Below the pieces are notes generated by a model. That model made no database searches. It saw only the letters and a list, made by a program, of their open reading frames with translations, and was not told the origin of the DNA. The position numbers and the translations under genes are program-made. From JAEKNW01 sp963678375 (GTDB lineage: Bacteria > Cloacimonadota > Cloacimonadia > Cloacimonadales > JAFGVF01), in NCBI GenBank assembly GCA_963678375.2, contig OY782831.1, positions 248,001 to 312,000 of the forward strand: a DNA stretch of 64,000 nt. Reading direction: 5' to 3'. Below, piece by piece: positions 51,970-61,408 of this stretch. Numbering within the stretch: the stretch's first letter is position 1; every line of letters begins with the position of its first letter.

Positions 51970-52689
51970 TTACCAAGAACCTGAAGCTCCACCACCGCCG
52001 AAGCCACCGCCTCCGCCTGAGAAACCTCCACCAGAGAAACCACCGCCTCCCCGGCCACCTCTTCCACCACCCATAAGGGAACCGAAAAGAAGTAATGGGA
52101 AAAGTCTTCCTCTAAACAATAGAGAAATAATAATCAAGAAAATAATATAACCGATAGAAGAACCTTTCTTCTCCTGTTTTCTTGATCTTCGGATATCTTC
52201 TTGACTAATGCTAGTCTTTCCTGTCATTATATTATTGATTGTTATTAAACCTGCTTTTATTCCAGCAAAATAACCACCATTTCTGAAATTAGGGATAATA
52301 TCTTTTCGCAGAATATATCCACTCATTCCATCAGTTAATTTATGTTCTAAGCCATAACCAACTTCAATCCGTACATCTCTTTCCTTAGGTGCTACTAGAA
52401 TAATTAATCCATTATCTGATGAACTTGAACCTATACCCCACTCTTCAGCTAATCTGATAGTATAATCTTCAACTGCATAGCCTTGTAAAGATTTCACAGA
52501 AACTACAACTGCCTGGATATTGGAATCCTTTTCTAGTCCCACTAATAATGAAGTAAGTTGATTCTCCTCAGACTTATTAAAGATACCAGCATCATCGACT
52601 ACTCTACCTGAGAGATTTGGGAAGGAAACAGCTAGAATAGATAGTGTTAATATCAGGAGGGAGAAAGTTAAAAATACTCTTTTTGACAT
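51970..52689 (-). CDS. TPM-domain protein with Gly-rich C-terminus (YgcG-like)
   Basis: A 239-residue exported membrane protein: signal peptide (1-20), TPM domain (about 25-150; 'VVDDAGIFNKSEENQLTSLL', 'DNGLIILVAPKERDVRIEVGYGLE'), a membrane helix (about 178-195) and a 45-residue tail of glycine with Phe/Ser, the common C-terminus of this family. TPM proteins accompany LemA; the biochemical role is unsettled (a phosphatase activity is reported for a plant homologue). Last of three tightly packed genes and followed by a clear terminator. Confidence 0.9.
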   Translation of the reverse strand: MSKRVFLTFSLLILTLSILAVSFPNLSGRVVDDAGIFNKSEENQLTSLLVGLEKDSNIQAVVVSVKSLQGYAVEDYTIRLAEEWGIGSSSSDNGLIILVAPKERDVRIEVGYGLEHKLTDGMSGYILRKDIIPNFRNGGYFAGIKAGLITINNIMTGKTSISQEDIRRSRKQEKKGSSIGYIIFLIIISLLFRGRLFPLLLFGSLMGGGRGGRGGGGFSGGGFSGGGGGFGGGGASGSW

Positions 52690-52690
52690 C

Positions 52691-53353
52691 TTATATCTCC
52701 CTTACATGGTCTGATAGTTCATTAGTATCATCGGATTTAATTGGGAAATTTTCTGATAATACCTGGCCAATTTCTGTAATAACCTCTCTTAATTCAGTAG
52801 CAAAGTTATTAGTTCTAATGCCTGTTATAATCCTATCAACTTGCTTCTGCCATGACTGGTTAGAATATACTTGTGCAATTCCTGTATCTGCTAGTATTAA
52901 TACCTTTTTTTCCAGATTGGAGACAAATATTAAAACACCTGTTCTATCACGTGTTTTACTCACACCATATTCAACAAAACATAGCTGAGCTTTTTCTTTA
53001 ACCTTCTGTTCTTTGACCGATTTAGGAATAATAAGTCTATCAACAAATGGAATATTTGCGAGGAAATAAAAGATAATGATTACTACAAAAGCACCTAATC
53101 CGATTATAGAAGTAGTTAAAATCGGAGAATTACTCCAGAACATATTCTTAATTAAAGTATCTATTTGTGGAAAGAATATGAGAGATAAGACCATAGAGAG
53201 AAGTCCGATAATTACAGCAAAAGTAAGTTCATAAACAGCATATTCACTACTCTGCTTAGCGACTACTACTGCAATTTCTCCTGAAGTATTCTTCTCAGCG
53301 TTAGCAACAGATTGAGCGATTAAATCTTTCTCTTTCTTACTTAAACTTGCCAT
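52691..53353 (-). CDS. TPM-domain membrane protein
   Basis: A 220-residue protein with an N-terminal TPM-like half ('DLIAQSVANAEKNTSGEIAVVV', 10-31) split by two membrane helices (about 40-65 and 80-103) from the second half ('TRDRTGVLIFVSNLEKKVLILADTGIAQV', about 135-163). It matches the shorter TPM partner usually found next to LemA. One base separates it from the next TPM gene and two bases from lemA, so the three are a single unit. Confidence 0.9.
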   Translation of the reverse strand: MASLSKKEKDLIAQSVANAEKNTSGEIAVVVAKQSSEYAVYELTFAVIIGLLSMVLSLIFFPQIDTLIKNMFWSNSPILTTSIIGLGAFVVIIIFYFLANIPFVDRLIIPKSVKEQKVKEKAQLCFVEYGVSKTRDRTGVLIFVSNLEKKVLILADTGIAQVYSNQSWQKQVDRIITGIRTNNFATELREVITEIGQVLSENFPIKSDDTNELSDHVREI

Positions 53354-53355
53354 TC

Positions 53356-53961
53356 TTAATTACTCATATCTATTTCTGGTGCAACTTCAGCACCTGCATT
53401 AGCTTTAAAGTAAGCTTTTTCAGAGAAACCGAAATTGTTAGCTAAAATTACTTGAGGGAAACGCTTAATGTAAGTATTAAATTCTTGTGCAGATAGATTA
53501 AATCTTCTTCTTTCAGTTGAGATTCTATTTTCAGTTCCTGCTAACTCATTTTGGAGTTGCAAGAAGGATTCATTAGCTTTTAAGTTTGGATAGTTCTCTG
53601 TGAGCATCATTAAACGCTGGAGAGTACCACCCAAAGAAGCTTGAGCTTCTTGAAATCTTTCTATAGCTTGAGGATCATTTAAGTCTTTAGCATTTAATTG
53701 CATAACACCACCCACACGAGAACGGGCTTCAGTTACTGCTGACAAAGTTTCTCTTTCGTGTGAGGCATAACCTTTTACTACCTCAACTAGGTTAGGGATT
53801 AAATCCATTCTCCTTTGATACACATTTTCAACTTGAGACCAGCTTGCGATAACTGCTTGTTCTTTTTCAACCATGCCATTATAGATTCCTCTTACATAAG
53901 AAAATCCTATAAAAACAATTAACCCAATGACAATTAATGTTATAATTAAACCTTTTTTCAT
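53356..53961 (-). CDS. lemA: LemA family protein
   Basis: A 201-residue protein: short cytoplasmic start, one membrane helix (about 5-22), then a helical bundle typical of LemA: 'WSQVENVYQRRMDLIPNLVEVVKGYASHE' (about 41-69) and 'LSAQEFNTYIKRFPQVILANNFGF' near 165-188. Function is unknown; LemA and TPM genes form a widespread conserved operon. I take the ATG at 53961, preceded by GGGAG at seven bases, instead of the in-frame ATG at 53973. A TTGACT promoter lies upstream. Confidence 0.93.
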   Translation of the reverse strand: MKKGLIITLIVIGLIVFIGFSYVRGIYNGMVEKEQAVIASWSQVENVYQRRMDLIPNLVEVVKGYASHERETLSAVTEARSRVGGVMQLNAKDLNDPQAIERFQEAQASLGGTLQRLMMLTENYPNLKANESFLQLQNELAGTENRISTERRRFNLSAQEFNTYIKRFPQVILANNFGFSEKAYFKANAGAEVAPEIDMSN

Positions 53962-53989
53962 TATTTCTCCCATTTTTGTTATTTAATAC

Positions 53990-54018
53990 TTATTTAAGGT
54001 AAAGACAAAATCAGTCAA
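53990..54018 (-). promoter_or_regulatory. Candidate promoter of the lemA operon
   Basis: Minus strand TTGACT (54018-54013), 17-base spacer, AAATAA (53995-53990), in the 65-base gap behind the CrtI-like gene. Confidence 0.35.
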
Positions 54019-54026
54019 GATTAATT

Positions 54027-55508
54027 TTAGTATTTAATACCATGCTTTTTGCATATCATTTTAGCTGATATTCTTCCTGATTCATAGATTGTAGGTAAAC
54101 CAGAACCTGGATGTGTTCCGCCACCGACTAAGAAACAGTTCCCTAACTCTTCAAACTTGTTATGTGGCCTGAAATATAACATTTGATTAATACCATGACC
54201 TAGATTAAATGTTGCCCCTAAAAAAACATTATAATCATCTTGCCAATCTTGAGGAGTTATCATCTTTTCTTGCATAATATGGTCATCAATATCAGTTAAA
54301 CCTACTTTATCCTTTAAAATATTTATTATTTTACTTCTGAAGTCTTGAGCAAAAGCAGACCAGTCTATCCCACTCTTTAAGTTAGTGATTGGCACAAGAA
54401 TATAAAGAGTACTATGTCCTTGTGGTGCTAAGGTTGGATCTGTAACTGAAGCATTCTGGACATATACAGATAAGTCTTCACCCACCCTTCTGTAAATACT
54501 AATATCATCAATATTATCTTTATAGCTGTCAGCAAAATAGATAGAATGATGAGGTAAATCATACTTTTTATCTAGTCCTAGATACAACATAAATGTTGAG
54601 CAAGAATAATCTTTTCCTTTAAGTTTTTGAGGAGACCACTTCTTGGAATCCTTGTATAGATTTGAAAAAGAATAAGCGAAATCAGAGTTTATAACAACAT
54701 CTTCAGAATATATTTTTTCACAGTTTTCTAAAACTACTCCTAATACTTCTCCAAAATTAGTTATTAAAGATTTAACAGCAGTCTTGTAGATTATTGTTCC
54801 CCCCTCCTCAATAAAAATCTTTGCCATTGCTTCAGAAATCTTATTTAAACCCCCTTTTACATGATAAATACCATGTTCATGTTCAATATAAGGAACCATT
54901 GTGAAAAGAGCTGGACAAGACCACGGAGACATACCTAAGTATTTGGCTTGGAAGGTAAAAGCAATCTTTAAATCTTCAGACTGGAAATATGTCCCAAGAG
55001 CCTGATGCATAGTTTTATGTAATTGAAGATAAGGGAAAGCATATAAAATATCAGCTTCTATCATTCTTTGAGGATAAGAATAATCTTTCTTTAAACAAGG
55101 ATACAATCTCCGATAACGTTCCTCCTCATATTCCATAAGATTATCATAACCAGCTGATTCACCTGGGAAGTATTTCTCAATCTCAGCCTTCATTTTATCC
55201 TTTTCTTTGTAATGTACCATTGTTTTATCTTTAAAAACTAGAGAGTAGAGAGGCTCTAAATCATAAAAATCTAAGTAATCATCAATGTTTCTTCCTGTTT
55301 CCTTAAAAATCTCATCTAAAAAGTACTTCATCATTAAAAAAGTTGGACCAGTATCAAAACGGTATGGACCAAGCTCAATTGCTTGATTTCTTCCTCCAGG
55401 ACGTGAATCTTTTTCATATATAGTTACATCAAATCCTCGTTTTTGTAATAATATCCCTGCAGTAAGGCCTCCAGGTCCAGCTCCAATAATAGTGATTTTT
55501 GGACGCAT
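54027..55508 (-). CDS. CrtI-like phytoene desaturase family FAD oxidoreductase
   Basis: A 493-residue flavoprotein with the N-terminal dinucleotide fold 'IIGAGPGGLTAG' (6-17), 'YEKDSRPGGR' (31-40) and the C-terminal FAD signature 'FLVGGGTHPGSGLPTIYESG' (about 460-479), the bacterial phytoene desaturase/CrtI signature. Such enzymes desaturate or isomerise carotenoids, but related ones act on other lipids. No phytoene synthase (crtB) is nearby, so the substrate is uncertain. GGAGG precedes the ATG and a perfect TATAAT promoter lies about 30 bases further upstream. Appears to be a single-gene unit. Confidence 0.88.
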   Translation of the reverse strand: MRPKITIIGAGPGGLTAGILLQKRGFDVTIYEKDSRPGGRNQAIELGPYRFDTGPTFLMMKYFLDEIFKETGRNIDDYLDFYDLEPLYSLVFKDKTMVHYKEKDKMKAEIEKYFPGESAGYDNLMEYEEERYRRLYPCLKKDYSYPQRMIEADILYAFPYLQLHKTMHQALGTYFQSEDLKIAFTFQAKYLGMSPWSCPALFTMVPYIEHEHGIYHVKGGLNKISEAMAKIFIEEGGTIIYKTAVKSLITNFGEVLGVVLENCEKIYSEDVVINSDFAYSFSNLYKDSKKWSPQKLKGKDYSCSTFMLYLGLDKKYDLPHHSIYFADSYKDNIDDISIYRRVGEDLSVYVQNASVTDPTLAPQGHSTLYILVPITNLKSGIDWSAFAQDFRSKIINILKDKVGLTDIDDHIMQEKMITPQDWQDDYNVFLGATFNLGHGINQMLYFRPHNKFEELGNCFLVGGGTHPGSGLPTIYESGRISAKMICKKHGIKY

Positions 55509-55854
55509 AAATCCTCCACTCTAGTTTTTTATTATATTATAACTTATTTAGTTGATAATACAAAAGATTTTTACTGGTCTAATATTCATTTACTCTTTTT
55601 AGGAATATTTGATAAATTATTTTAATAAATCACCAGGTATTTTATCTGTAATCACCTTTAAAAATTTGTTCTAAAATCATACCAATTAGTTAGCTGAAAA
55701 GCTAGTTAAAAATATTAATAATTTTCTAATTGACAAGATTAGTAATTCCATATTTTTTAATATCATAGATTACTAAAAATGATAATACAAAAATTTGCTT
55801 TACTAGGTTTAAAGCACTGAATATTAATACATTAAGAAGACTGGGAGAATAACG
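55509..55854. other. Divergent intergenic region between CrtI-like gene and nrdD
   Basis: 346 AT-rich bases. Besides the CrtI-like promoter it has a TTGACA (55730-55735) pointing at nrdD with only a poor -10 (TATTTT at 15 bases), and an imperfect inverted repeat, agtaat near 55741 with attact near 55769. I looked for NrdR boxes and a cobalamin riboswitch and saw neither clearly. Confidence 0.5.
55536..55563 (-). promoter_or_regulatory. Promoter of the CrtI-like gene
   Basis: Minus strand TTGTAT (55563-55558), 16-base spacer, perfect TATAAT (55541-55536). Confidence 0.55.
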
Positions 55855-57939
55855 ATGATTAAAGCTGTTTTAAAGAGAACAGGAGAATTAGTACCCTTTG
55901 ATAAGGATAAAATAAATAAGGCCATTTTAAGAGCAGGATTAGCTACTTCAGAGTTTGGTCAGGAGACTTCTGAACAACTCACAATGAAGGTGGTTAATCT
56001 GATTCTACAACTCCATAATGATAAGATCATTTCGATTGAAAAAATACAAGATATTGTTGAAGAAATTCTACTTTCATCAACATTTAAGAAAACAGCTAAA
56101 AGTTATATTATCTATAGAGATCAACATGCTAAAATTAGAGAAATAGTATCAAAATCTAATGTTGACCTCATCGATCAATATCTTAAAAAATTAGATTGGC
56201 AAGTTAACGAAAATAGTAATATGGCTTATTCTCTTCAAGGTTTAAATAATTATATAGCTTCCGAAGTAAGTAAAACTTACTGGTTAAATAAAATCTACCC
56301 TTCTGAAATTAAAGATAACCATACTCAGGGTGATATTCACATTCATGATTTAGGCTTGTTATCAGTTTATTGTGTAGGTTGGGATTTATATAATTTAATA
56401 AAAGTGGGGTTTACAGGAGCTGTAGGGAAAATCGAGAGTAAACCAGCAAAACACTTCAGGAGTTTGCTTGGACAAATAGTTAACTTTTTCTACACTCTCC
56501 AAGGTGAAGCAGCTGGAGCTCAAGCTTTCTCAAGTTTTGACACACTGCTAGCTCCTTTCATTAGATACGACAAACTTTCTTACGCTGAAGTTAAACAAGC
56601 TATGCAAGAATTTATCTTTAATATCAATGTTCCTACTAGAGTTGGTTTTCAGACTCCTTTCACCAATATAACAATGGATTTAATTCCACCTAAGATTTAT
56701 AAAGATCAAAATGTAATAATTGGTGGCCAATTGATGGAAGAAACTTACGGTGATTTTGCTAATGAAATGATAATGATAAATCAAGCTTTTTTAGAAATTA
56801 TGACTGAAGGAGATGCCAAGGGAAGAGTTTTCTCTTTCCCTATTCCTACATATAATATTACTGAAGATTTTGATTGGGATAATCCTGATTTAGATTTACT
56901 TTGGGAAGCAACAGGTAAATATGGAATCCCTTACTTCTCTAATTTTGTTAACTCTGAGATGAGTCCAGAAGATGCTCGTTCTATGTGCTGTCGTCTTCGT
57001 CTTGATACCCGTAAACTAGAAGCAAGAGGTGGTGGTTTATTTGGAGCTAACCCACTTACTGGTTCCATAGGTGTTGTAACAATTAATCTACCGAGAATCT
57101 CTTATCTTGCTAAAAGTAAAGATGAATTCTTTAATAGATTAAGTGAGAAAATGGACTTAGCAAAGAAGAGTTTAGAAATTAAACGTAAAGTTCTTGAGTC
57201 TTTTACCGAATCAAATCTCTACCCTTATACCAGTTTCTATCTTCAAGATGTCAAACAGAGGTTCAATCAATATTGGAAAAACCATTTCTCAACAATTGGT
57301 TTAATTGGAATGAATGAAGTCTGCTTAAACTTCTTAGGTGAAGATATTACTTGTAAAGAGGGGTCTGAGTTCGCTATTGAAGTAATGGACTATATGCGTG
57401 ATAAACTAATTGAATATCAAGAGGAAACTGGCAATAATTATAATCTTGAAGCTACTCCTGCAGAAGGAACTACATACAGGTTGGCTAGACTTGATAGAAA
57501 GAAATTCCCTGAAATCATAGTAGCCAATAATGACCCTTATTCAGATAAACCTTTTTATACAAACTCAACACAATTACCTGTGAACTTCACTGACGATGTT
57601 TTTGAAGCACTTGAGCTTCAAGATTCCTTACAATCAAAATATACAGGTGGAACAGTACTTCATATTTTTGGTGGAGAAAGAATTAGTAATATTCAGTCAG
57701 TTAAAAACCTGGTCAGAAAAGTATGCTCCAATTATCATCTTCCATATTTTACATTTTCACCTACCTTCTCTGTCTGCCCAGAACATGGTTATATAAAAGG
57801 TGAAGAAAACCGCTGTCCTATCTGTCAAACTGAAACTGAGATTTATTCACGTGTAGTAGGTTATCTAAGACCAGTTAAGCAGTGGAATGAAGGTAAACAA
57901 GAAGAATTTAAAATGAGAAAGACCTTTAATGTAGGTTAG
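55855..57939 (+). CDS. nrdD: Anaerobic ribonucleoside-triphosphate reductase
   Basis: Glycyl-radical (class III) enzyme making deoxynucleotides under anoxia. 694 residues: N-terminal ATP-cone allosteric domain (1-95), catalytic barrel with paired cysteines C378-C379 in 'SMCCRLRLD', the C-terminal zinc site 'VCPEHGY'...'CPICQ' (about 643-662), and the radical glycine Gly669 in 'RVVGYLRP' (the usual motif is RVCGYL, so the preceding Cys is Val here). GGAG is placed nine bases before the ATG. The activating enzyme NrdG is not next to it, unlike in many genomes. A terminator follows. Confidence 0.96.
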   Translation: MIKAVLKRTGELVPFDKDKINKAILRAGLATSEFGQETSEQLTMKVVNLILQLHNDKIISIEKIQDIVEEILLSSTFKKTAKSYIIYRDQHAKIREIVSKSNVDLIDQYLKKLDWQVNENSNMAYSLQGLNNYIASEVSKTYWLNKIYPSEIKDNHTQGDIHIHDLGLLSVYCVGWDLYNLIKVGFTGAVGKIESKPAKHFRSLLGQIVNFFYTLQGEAAGAQAFSSFDTLLAPFIRYDKLSYAEVKQAMQEFIFNINVPTRVGFQTPFTNITMDLIPPKIYKDQNVIIGGQLMEETYGDFANEMIMINQAFLEIMTEGDAKGRVFSFPIPTYNITEDFDWDNPDLDLLWEATGKYGIPYFSNFVNSEMSPEDARSMCCRLRLDTRKLEARGGGLFGANPLTGSIGVVTINLPRISYLAKSKDEFFNRLSEKMDLAKKSLEIKRKVLESFTESNLYPYTSFYLQDVKQRFNQYWKNHFSTIGLIGMNEVCLNFLGEDITCKEGSEFAIEVMDYMRDKLIEYQEETGNNYNLEATPAEGTTYRLARLDRKKFPEIIVANNDPYSDKPFYTNSTQLPVNFTDDVFEALELQDSLQSKYTGGTVLHIFGGERISNIQSVKNLVRKVCSNYHLPYFTFSPTFSVCPEHGYIKGEENRCPICQTETEIYSRVVGYLRPVKQWNEGKQEEFKMRKTFNVG

Positions 57940-57954
57940 TATAATTTTATTAAT

Positions 57955-57987
57955 TCCCACAATTAATTATTACTTGTGGGATTTTTT
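57955..57987 (+). terminator. Terminator of nrdD
   Basis: TCCCACAA (57955-57962)/TTGTGGGA (57974-57981), 11-base loop, then six Ts. Confidence 0.85.
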
Positions 57988-57990
57988 ATA

Positions 57991-58018
57991 TTGACATTCT
58001 CTTATCATAAGAAACAAT
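57991..58018 (+). promoter_or_regulatory. Candidate promoter of the ATP-grasp gene
   Basis: TTGACA (57991-57996), 16-base spacer, AACAAT (58013-58018), four bases after the nrdD terminator. Confidence 0.5.
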
Positions 58019-58048
58019 GCATTTATTCAATAATAGGGGTATATATAC

Positions 58049-59086
58049 TTGAAAAAAATAGTAATGTTAACTAGAGATGGTAAGTTTTTTGGACAGACTA
58101 GAAAGCCATGGGTTTCAGCAGACTTAAAGTTAATAGAAGAGCTGATAAGTAAAGGTGGTTATGAATCTCTCAAATACACATATCATGAAGTTTTTAATAA
58201 AGATATTGACCTTTCATATTTACCAATCTTTTATACTTTTAGTCAAAAGACCAATCTTCGTCATTATATTGGTGATATTATTCATTACTTGTATATGAAA
58301 AATTATAATCTGATACCTGAACTTCCCCTACTCCTTTGCCATGAAGATAAAGGATATCAGGAGATTTTAAAGAAAATGAGGGGTATAGAATCTTTAAATA
58401 GCTTGTTCTTTTCTTCTAGCGATGATCTAGCAAACTATAATATTGAATATCCCATAGTGTTAAAAACAATTGACGGTTCTAATGGTAATGGTGTTTTCTT
58501 AATTAAATCTGAATCTGACTTAATGACGACATTAAATAAGTGGGAAAAAGTAACATTCTCAGAAAAGATAGATCTCATGAGAAGAGCTCATTTAAGATTT
58601 AAAAAATTCAACGAGTACCCAGATTACAATAGTAGAGTTGATGCAATTCAATATGAGAAGCATATCAAACCAGAGCGTTCTTTTATTTTACAACCATTTA
58701 TACCAAATCTAAAGTATGATTATAGAGTTTTGGTGTTATTCAATCAGTTATGGGTTACTAGGAGATGGAATAGAGATAATGATTTTAGGGCTTCTGGAGC
58801 TAAGAAATTTGATTCAGATTTTACAGCTGAACCAGCACTATTAGACTTTGCAATGGATATTTTCAGTAAGTTCAAAACACCTTCCTTATCTATTGATGTT
58901 GCTTATGATGGTAAAGAATATCATTTAATCGAATTCCAAGCACAACACTTTGGGGTCAATGTTATAGTAAAAAATAAAGGTTATTATTATTATGAGAATA
59001 ATGAATGGAAGTTTAAAGCTGTAAAACCTCACATAGAGAAAGCAATAGCTGACTGTCTTATAGCTTATCTAGACAATAATTATTAA
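58049..59086 (+). CDS. ATP-grasp family protein, substrate unknown
   Basis: A 345-residue protein. The central part 'YPIVLKTIDGSNGNGVFLI' (about 137-155) is the ATP-grasp lysine and glycine-rich loop; 'ERSFILQPFIPNLKYDYRVLVL' (about 209-230) the linker strand and adenine region; 'SIDVAYDGKEYHLIEFQAQHFG' (about 288-310) the metal-binding acidic strand. The N-terminal 130 residues fit no family I know. These enzymes ligate a carboxylate to an amine or thiol using ATP; the substrate cannot be read. The frame starts with TTG at 58049 (AGGGG nine to ten bases upstream); an ATG lies five codons on. It converges on a sensor kinase gene 13 bases away. Confidence 0.8.
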   Translation: MKKIVMLTRDGKFFGQTRKPWVSADLKLIEELISKGGYESLKYTYHEVFNKDIDLSYLPIFYTFSQKTNLRHYIGDIIHYLYMKNYNLIPELPLLLCHEDKGYQEILKKMRGIESLNSLFFSSSDDLANYNIEYPIVLKTIDGSNGNGVFLIKSESDLMTTLNKWEKVTFSEKIDLMRRAHLRFKKFNEYPDYNSRVDAIQYEKHIKPERSFILQPFIPNLKYDYRVLVLFNQLWVTRRWNRDNDFRASGAKKFDSDFTAEPALLDFAMDIFSKFKTPSLSIDVAYDGKEYHLIEFQAQHFGVNVIVKNKGYYYYENNEWKFKAVKPHIEKAIADCLIAYLDNNY

Positions 59087-59099
59087 TATTTAGAAAAAC

Positions 59100-61328
59100 T
59101 CAATCTAATTGCTCTCTTAGAAGTTTAACTGTTACCTTTGTACCTCTACCTAATTCTGATTGAATTTCTATTCTTCCACCATGCTCAATTATGACTTTTT
59201 CAGCATAAGATAAACCTAAACCTGTACCTGTATCTTTTGTTGTGAAGAAGGGATTAAAGATTTTATCTAATTTGTTTTCTGCAATACCTTCCCCATTATC
59301 TGAAATAGAAATAATGTAGTAGTCTTCATCATTACTAAGACTTGCCTCAATCTTTCTGTTATTATTTTTTTCATCCATAGCTTGGATAGAATTCATAATT
59401 AAGTTAACTAAAACACCAGAAATCTCTTTAGGATCAATACGACAAACATCATCATGAGTAGTATATATCATCTTAAGTTCAACATTATTTTCCTGCAAAG
59501 TTCCTTTACTTAGGTTATAAGCATCCTTCATAACTGTTTTTAGTGAATAATCAAGGAAGTTCATTTTCTTCTTTTTAGAGTATTCTAAAAGAGCATTAAT
59601 TTTGTCTATTGCTAACCAAGAGTTCCTTTCACAAATACCATAATACTTATGTCGCTCCTCTTCATTTTTTGTTTTGTACATCAATTTAGCAGCAGTAATT
59701 ATATTCGTAAGAGGATTCTTTATTTCATGAGCAATTGAAGAAGCAATCTGTCCTGAAGTAGATAATTTTTCAGAAACTATTAATTCTTCAGCTCTTTTTT
59801 GGCTAATTTCAATTTCTTCTTTTAATCTAGAACCTTGTTTATGTAAGTTTTTCTTTAGTTTTTTATTCATTCTAACATTGTTCACTAATAAAAGGGTAGT
59901 AAAACCTAAGACTATTCCCACTAAAGTAGTAACAAGTGTCTCTCTGCTATTTTGTAAGGATTTTACTTTTAGTTCATTTTCTAGCTCTGCCTGTTGGAAA
60001 ACTAGTTTTTGTGTTTCTAATTGATTATTAAGTTCAGCAGTTTTTTCAGCAATGTCATTGGAAAAATCTTTATCAATAGATTTATAGAAGTCAGTAATCA
60101 TATCATAAGCTGTCTTTGTCTTGTTCTGTTCGAAATAAAAACGAGAACGTTCCATAATATAATTAAATTTCAACCAAGACTGATTAGATTTATCAATAAA
60201 TTCCTCTACTTTAACAAAAGCTGAATTAGCTTTATCATACTCTTTTAGATTTAGAAGATATCGTGCTTTAGTAAGATAAAAATTAGTTACATACAATTTG
60301 TTTTGGATATTATCAATATCAGCTTCTGCTTTATCTAAGTAGTATTTTATCTTAGGGTGTTTACCTGTGTATATTACATCATAAGCATGAGCTATTTTAG
60401 TAAAATTATTAATAGATCTCTCAGGGTCAAAAGATTTAGCGTATTTATTGACATCTAAATAGCCTTCTTCAATCTTAGTTAAATTTCCGTTACTAATTTG
60501 AATATTATCTGTTTTTAGAGTCATAATGTGAGAAATGGAAGTCTGCAAATTTAATTTCTGAACCTTACTTAGTTCATCTATATGGTTTTTTGATAAATTT
60601 TTTGAAATATCAATTGCTTCATCTAAAAGTTTGTTAGATTGTTCAATATTTCCTCTATAGTAATGAAAGTTCTGCATAGTCGATAGCAACTTAATCCTAG
60701 CTAACTCTCTAACAGCAAAGGCGAAGTTATATCCATCATTTTCTAATTCTCTATAAACTTCTAAAGATTTCTCAAGAGCTTTCTCTTCTCCATAGAAGTA
60801 ATTTGTTATTAGTAAGAAAAGATGGGTAAACTCAAGTTTCAAATCATCATTTTGATTATCCTCAAAGTATTTTTGACTTCTTTCAAGCCCTTCTTTTAAG
60901 TGATCCATATCTTTTAAGAAATATGCATTAGTTAGATGTCTTTGCATATTGATAATCATAAAACGTTTCAAATGAGCTAGGTTTTCATTATCAATAAATT
61001 GGAAATGTTTTTCAAAAGCTTTTTTTGAGTCTGGAAAATGTTCTGGAAAAACAAAAGCAACTTTAAAAATTGATGCATTTGTTCTCATTGCACTCTCTAG
61101 AGAGTCCAACTCGGCAAAAATTTGACTTGCTTTGTTAAAATTCTTGATTGCGAGGTTAGGTTGCATAAGTGAATTCTGCTGATAGATAGCTAAATCCCAA
61201 ATCTTATCACCTTTTTCGTAAGAGTATGGAAGGGAATCAATAACTTTTTTTAAAGAGTCAACAACAGTGTCTGCATTTATTATCTGAAAAACTGCAAGTA
61301 AGATTACTATATTTAAGATCTTTTTCAT
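59100..61328 (-). CDS. Membrane-bound sensor histidine kinase with TPR-like extracytoplasmic region
   Basis: A 742-residue kinase: signal peptide (1-19), a long helical, tetratricopeptide-like exported region (about 20-445), coiled-coil, one membrane helix (about 457-477), a cytoplasmic coiled coil, the dimerisation/phospho-acceptor helix with His534 in 'IAHEIKNPLTN', and an HATPase domain with 'NLIMNSIQAMD', 'DNGEGIA' and 'GTGLGLS'. The TPR-like sensor is common in FCB-group kinases. A promoter (TTGACG-N17-TATTTT) precedes it, so it is transcribed separately from the downstream-facing NtrC-type regulator gene next door, which is nevertheless the likeliest nearby partner. Confidence 0.92.
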   Translation of the reverse strand: MKKILNIVILLAVFQIINADTVVDSLKKVIDSLPYSYEKGDKIWDLAIYQQNSLMQPNLAIKNFNKASQIFAELDSLESAMRTNASIFKVAFVFPEHFPDSKKAFEKHFQFIDNENLAHLKRFMIINMQRHLTNAYFLKDMDHLKEGLERSQKYFEDNQNDDLKLEFTHLFLLITNYFYGEEKALEKSLEVYRELENDGYNFAFAVRELARIKLLSTMQNFHYYRGNIEQSNKLLDEAIDISKNLSKNHIDELSKVQKLNLQTSISHIMTLKTDNIQISNGNLTKIEEGYLDVNKYAKSFDPERSINNFTKIAHAYDVIYTGKHPKIKYYLDKAEADIDNIQNKLYVTNFYLTKARYLLNLKEYDKANSAFVKVEEFIDKSNQSWLKFNYIMERSRFYFEQNKTKTAYDMITDFYKSIDKDFSNDIAEKTAELNNQLETQKLVFQQAELENELKVKSLQNSRETLVTTLVGIVLGFTTLLLVNNVRMNKKLKKNLHKQGSRLKEEIEISQKRAEELIVSEKLSTSGQIASSIAHEIKNPLTNIITAAKLMYKTKNEEERHKYYGICERNSWLAIDKINALLEYSKKKKMNFLDYSLKTVMKDAYNLSKGTLQENNVELKMIYTTHDDVCRIDPKEISGVLVNLIMNSIQAMDEKNNNRKIEASLSNDEDYYIISISDNGEGIAENKLDKIFNPFFTTKDTGTGLGLSYAEKVIIEHGGRIEIQSELGRGTKVTVKLLREQLD

Positions 61329-61349
61329 TAATAAGTTACCTCTTTTATG

Positions 61350-61378
61350 AAAATAAAAAAAGCTATTATTAACGTCAA
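61350..61378 (-). promoter_or_regulatory. Promoter of the TPR-type kinase gene
   Basis: Minus strand TTGACG (61378-61373), 17-base spacer, TATTTT (61355-61350), 21 bases before the ATG. Confidence 0.55.
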
Positions 61379-61408
61379 GTTTTTTATGGTAGCCCTAGAG
61401 TATTTGCC

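Noticed and set aside
51947..52150. Plus-strand frame encoding a proline-rich peptide
   Set aside because: It is the antisense shadow of the glycine-rich tail of the TPM-domain gene; GGN codons read backwards give proline.
55509..55854. Cobalamin riboswitch or NrdR boxes upstream of nrdD
   Set aside because: No conserved riboswitch core and no paired NrdR-like boxes could be seen; only a TTGACA and a weak inverted repeat.
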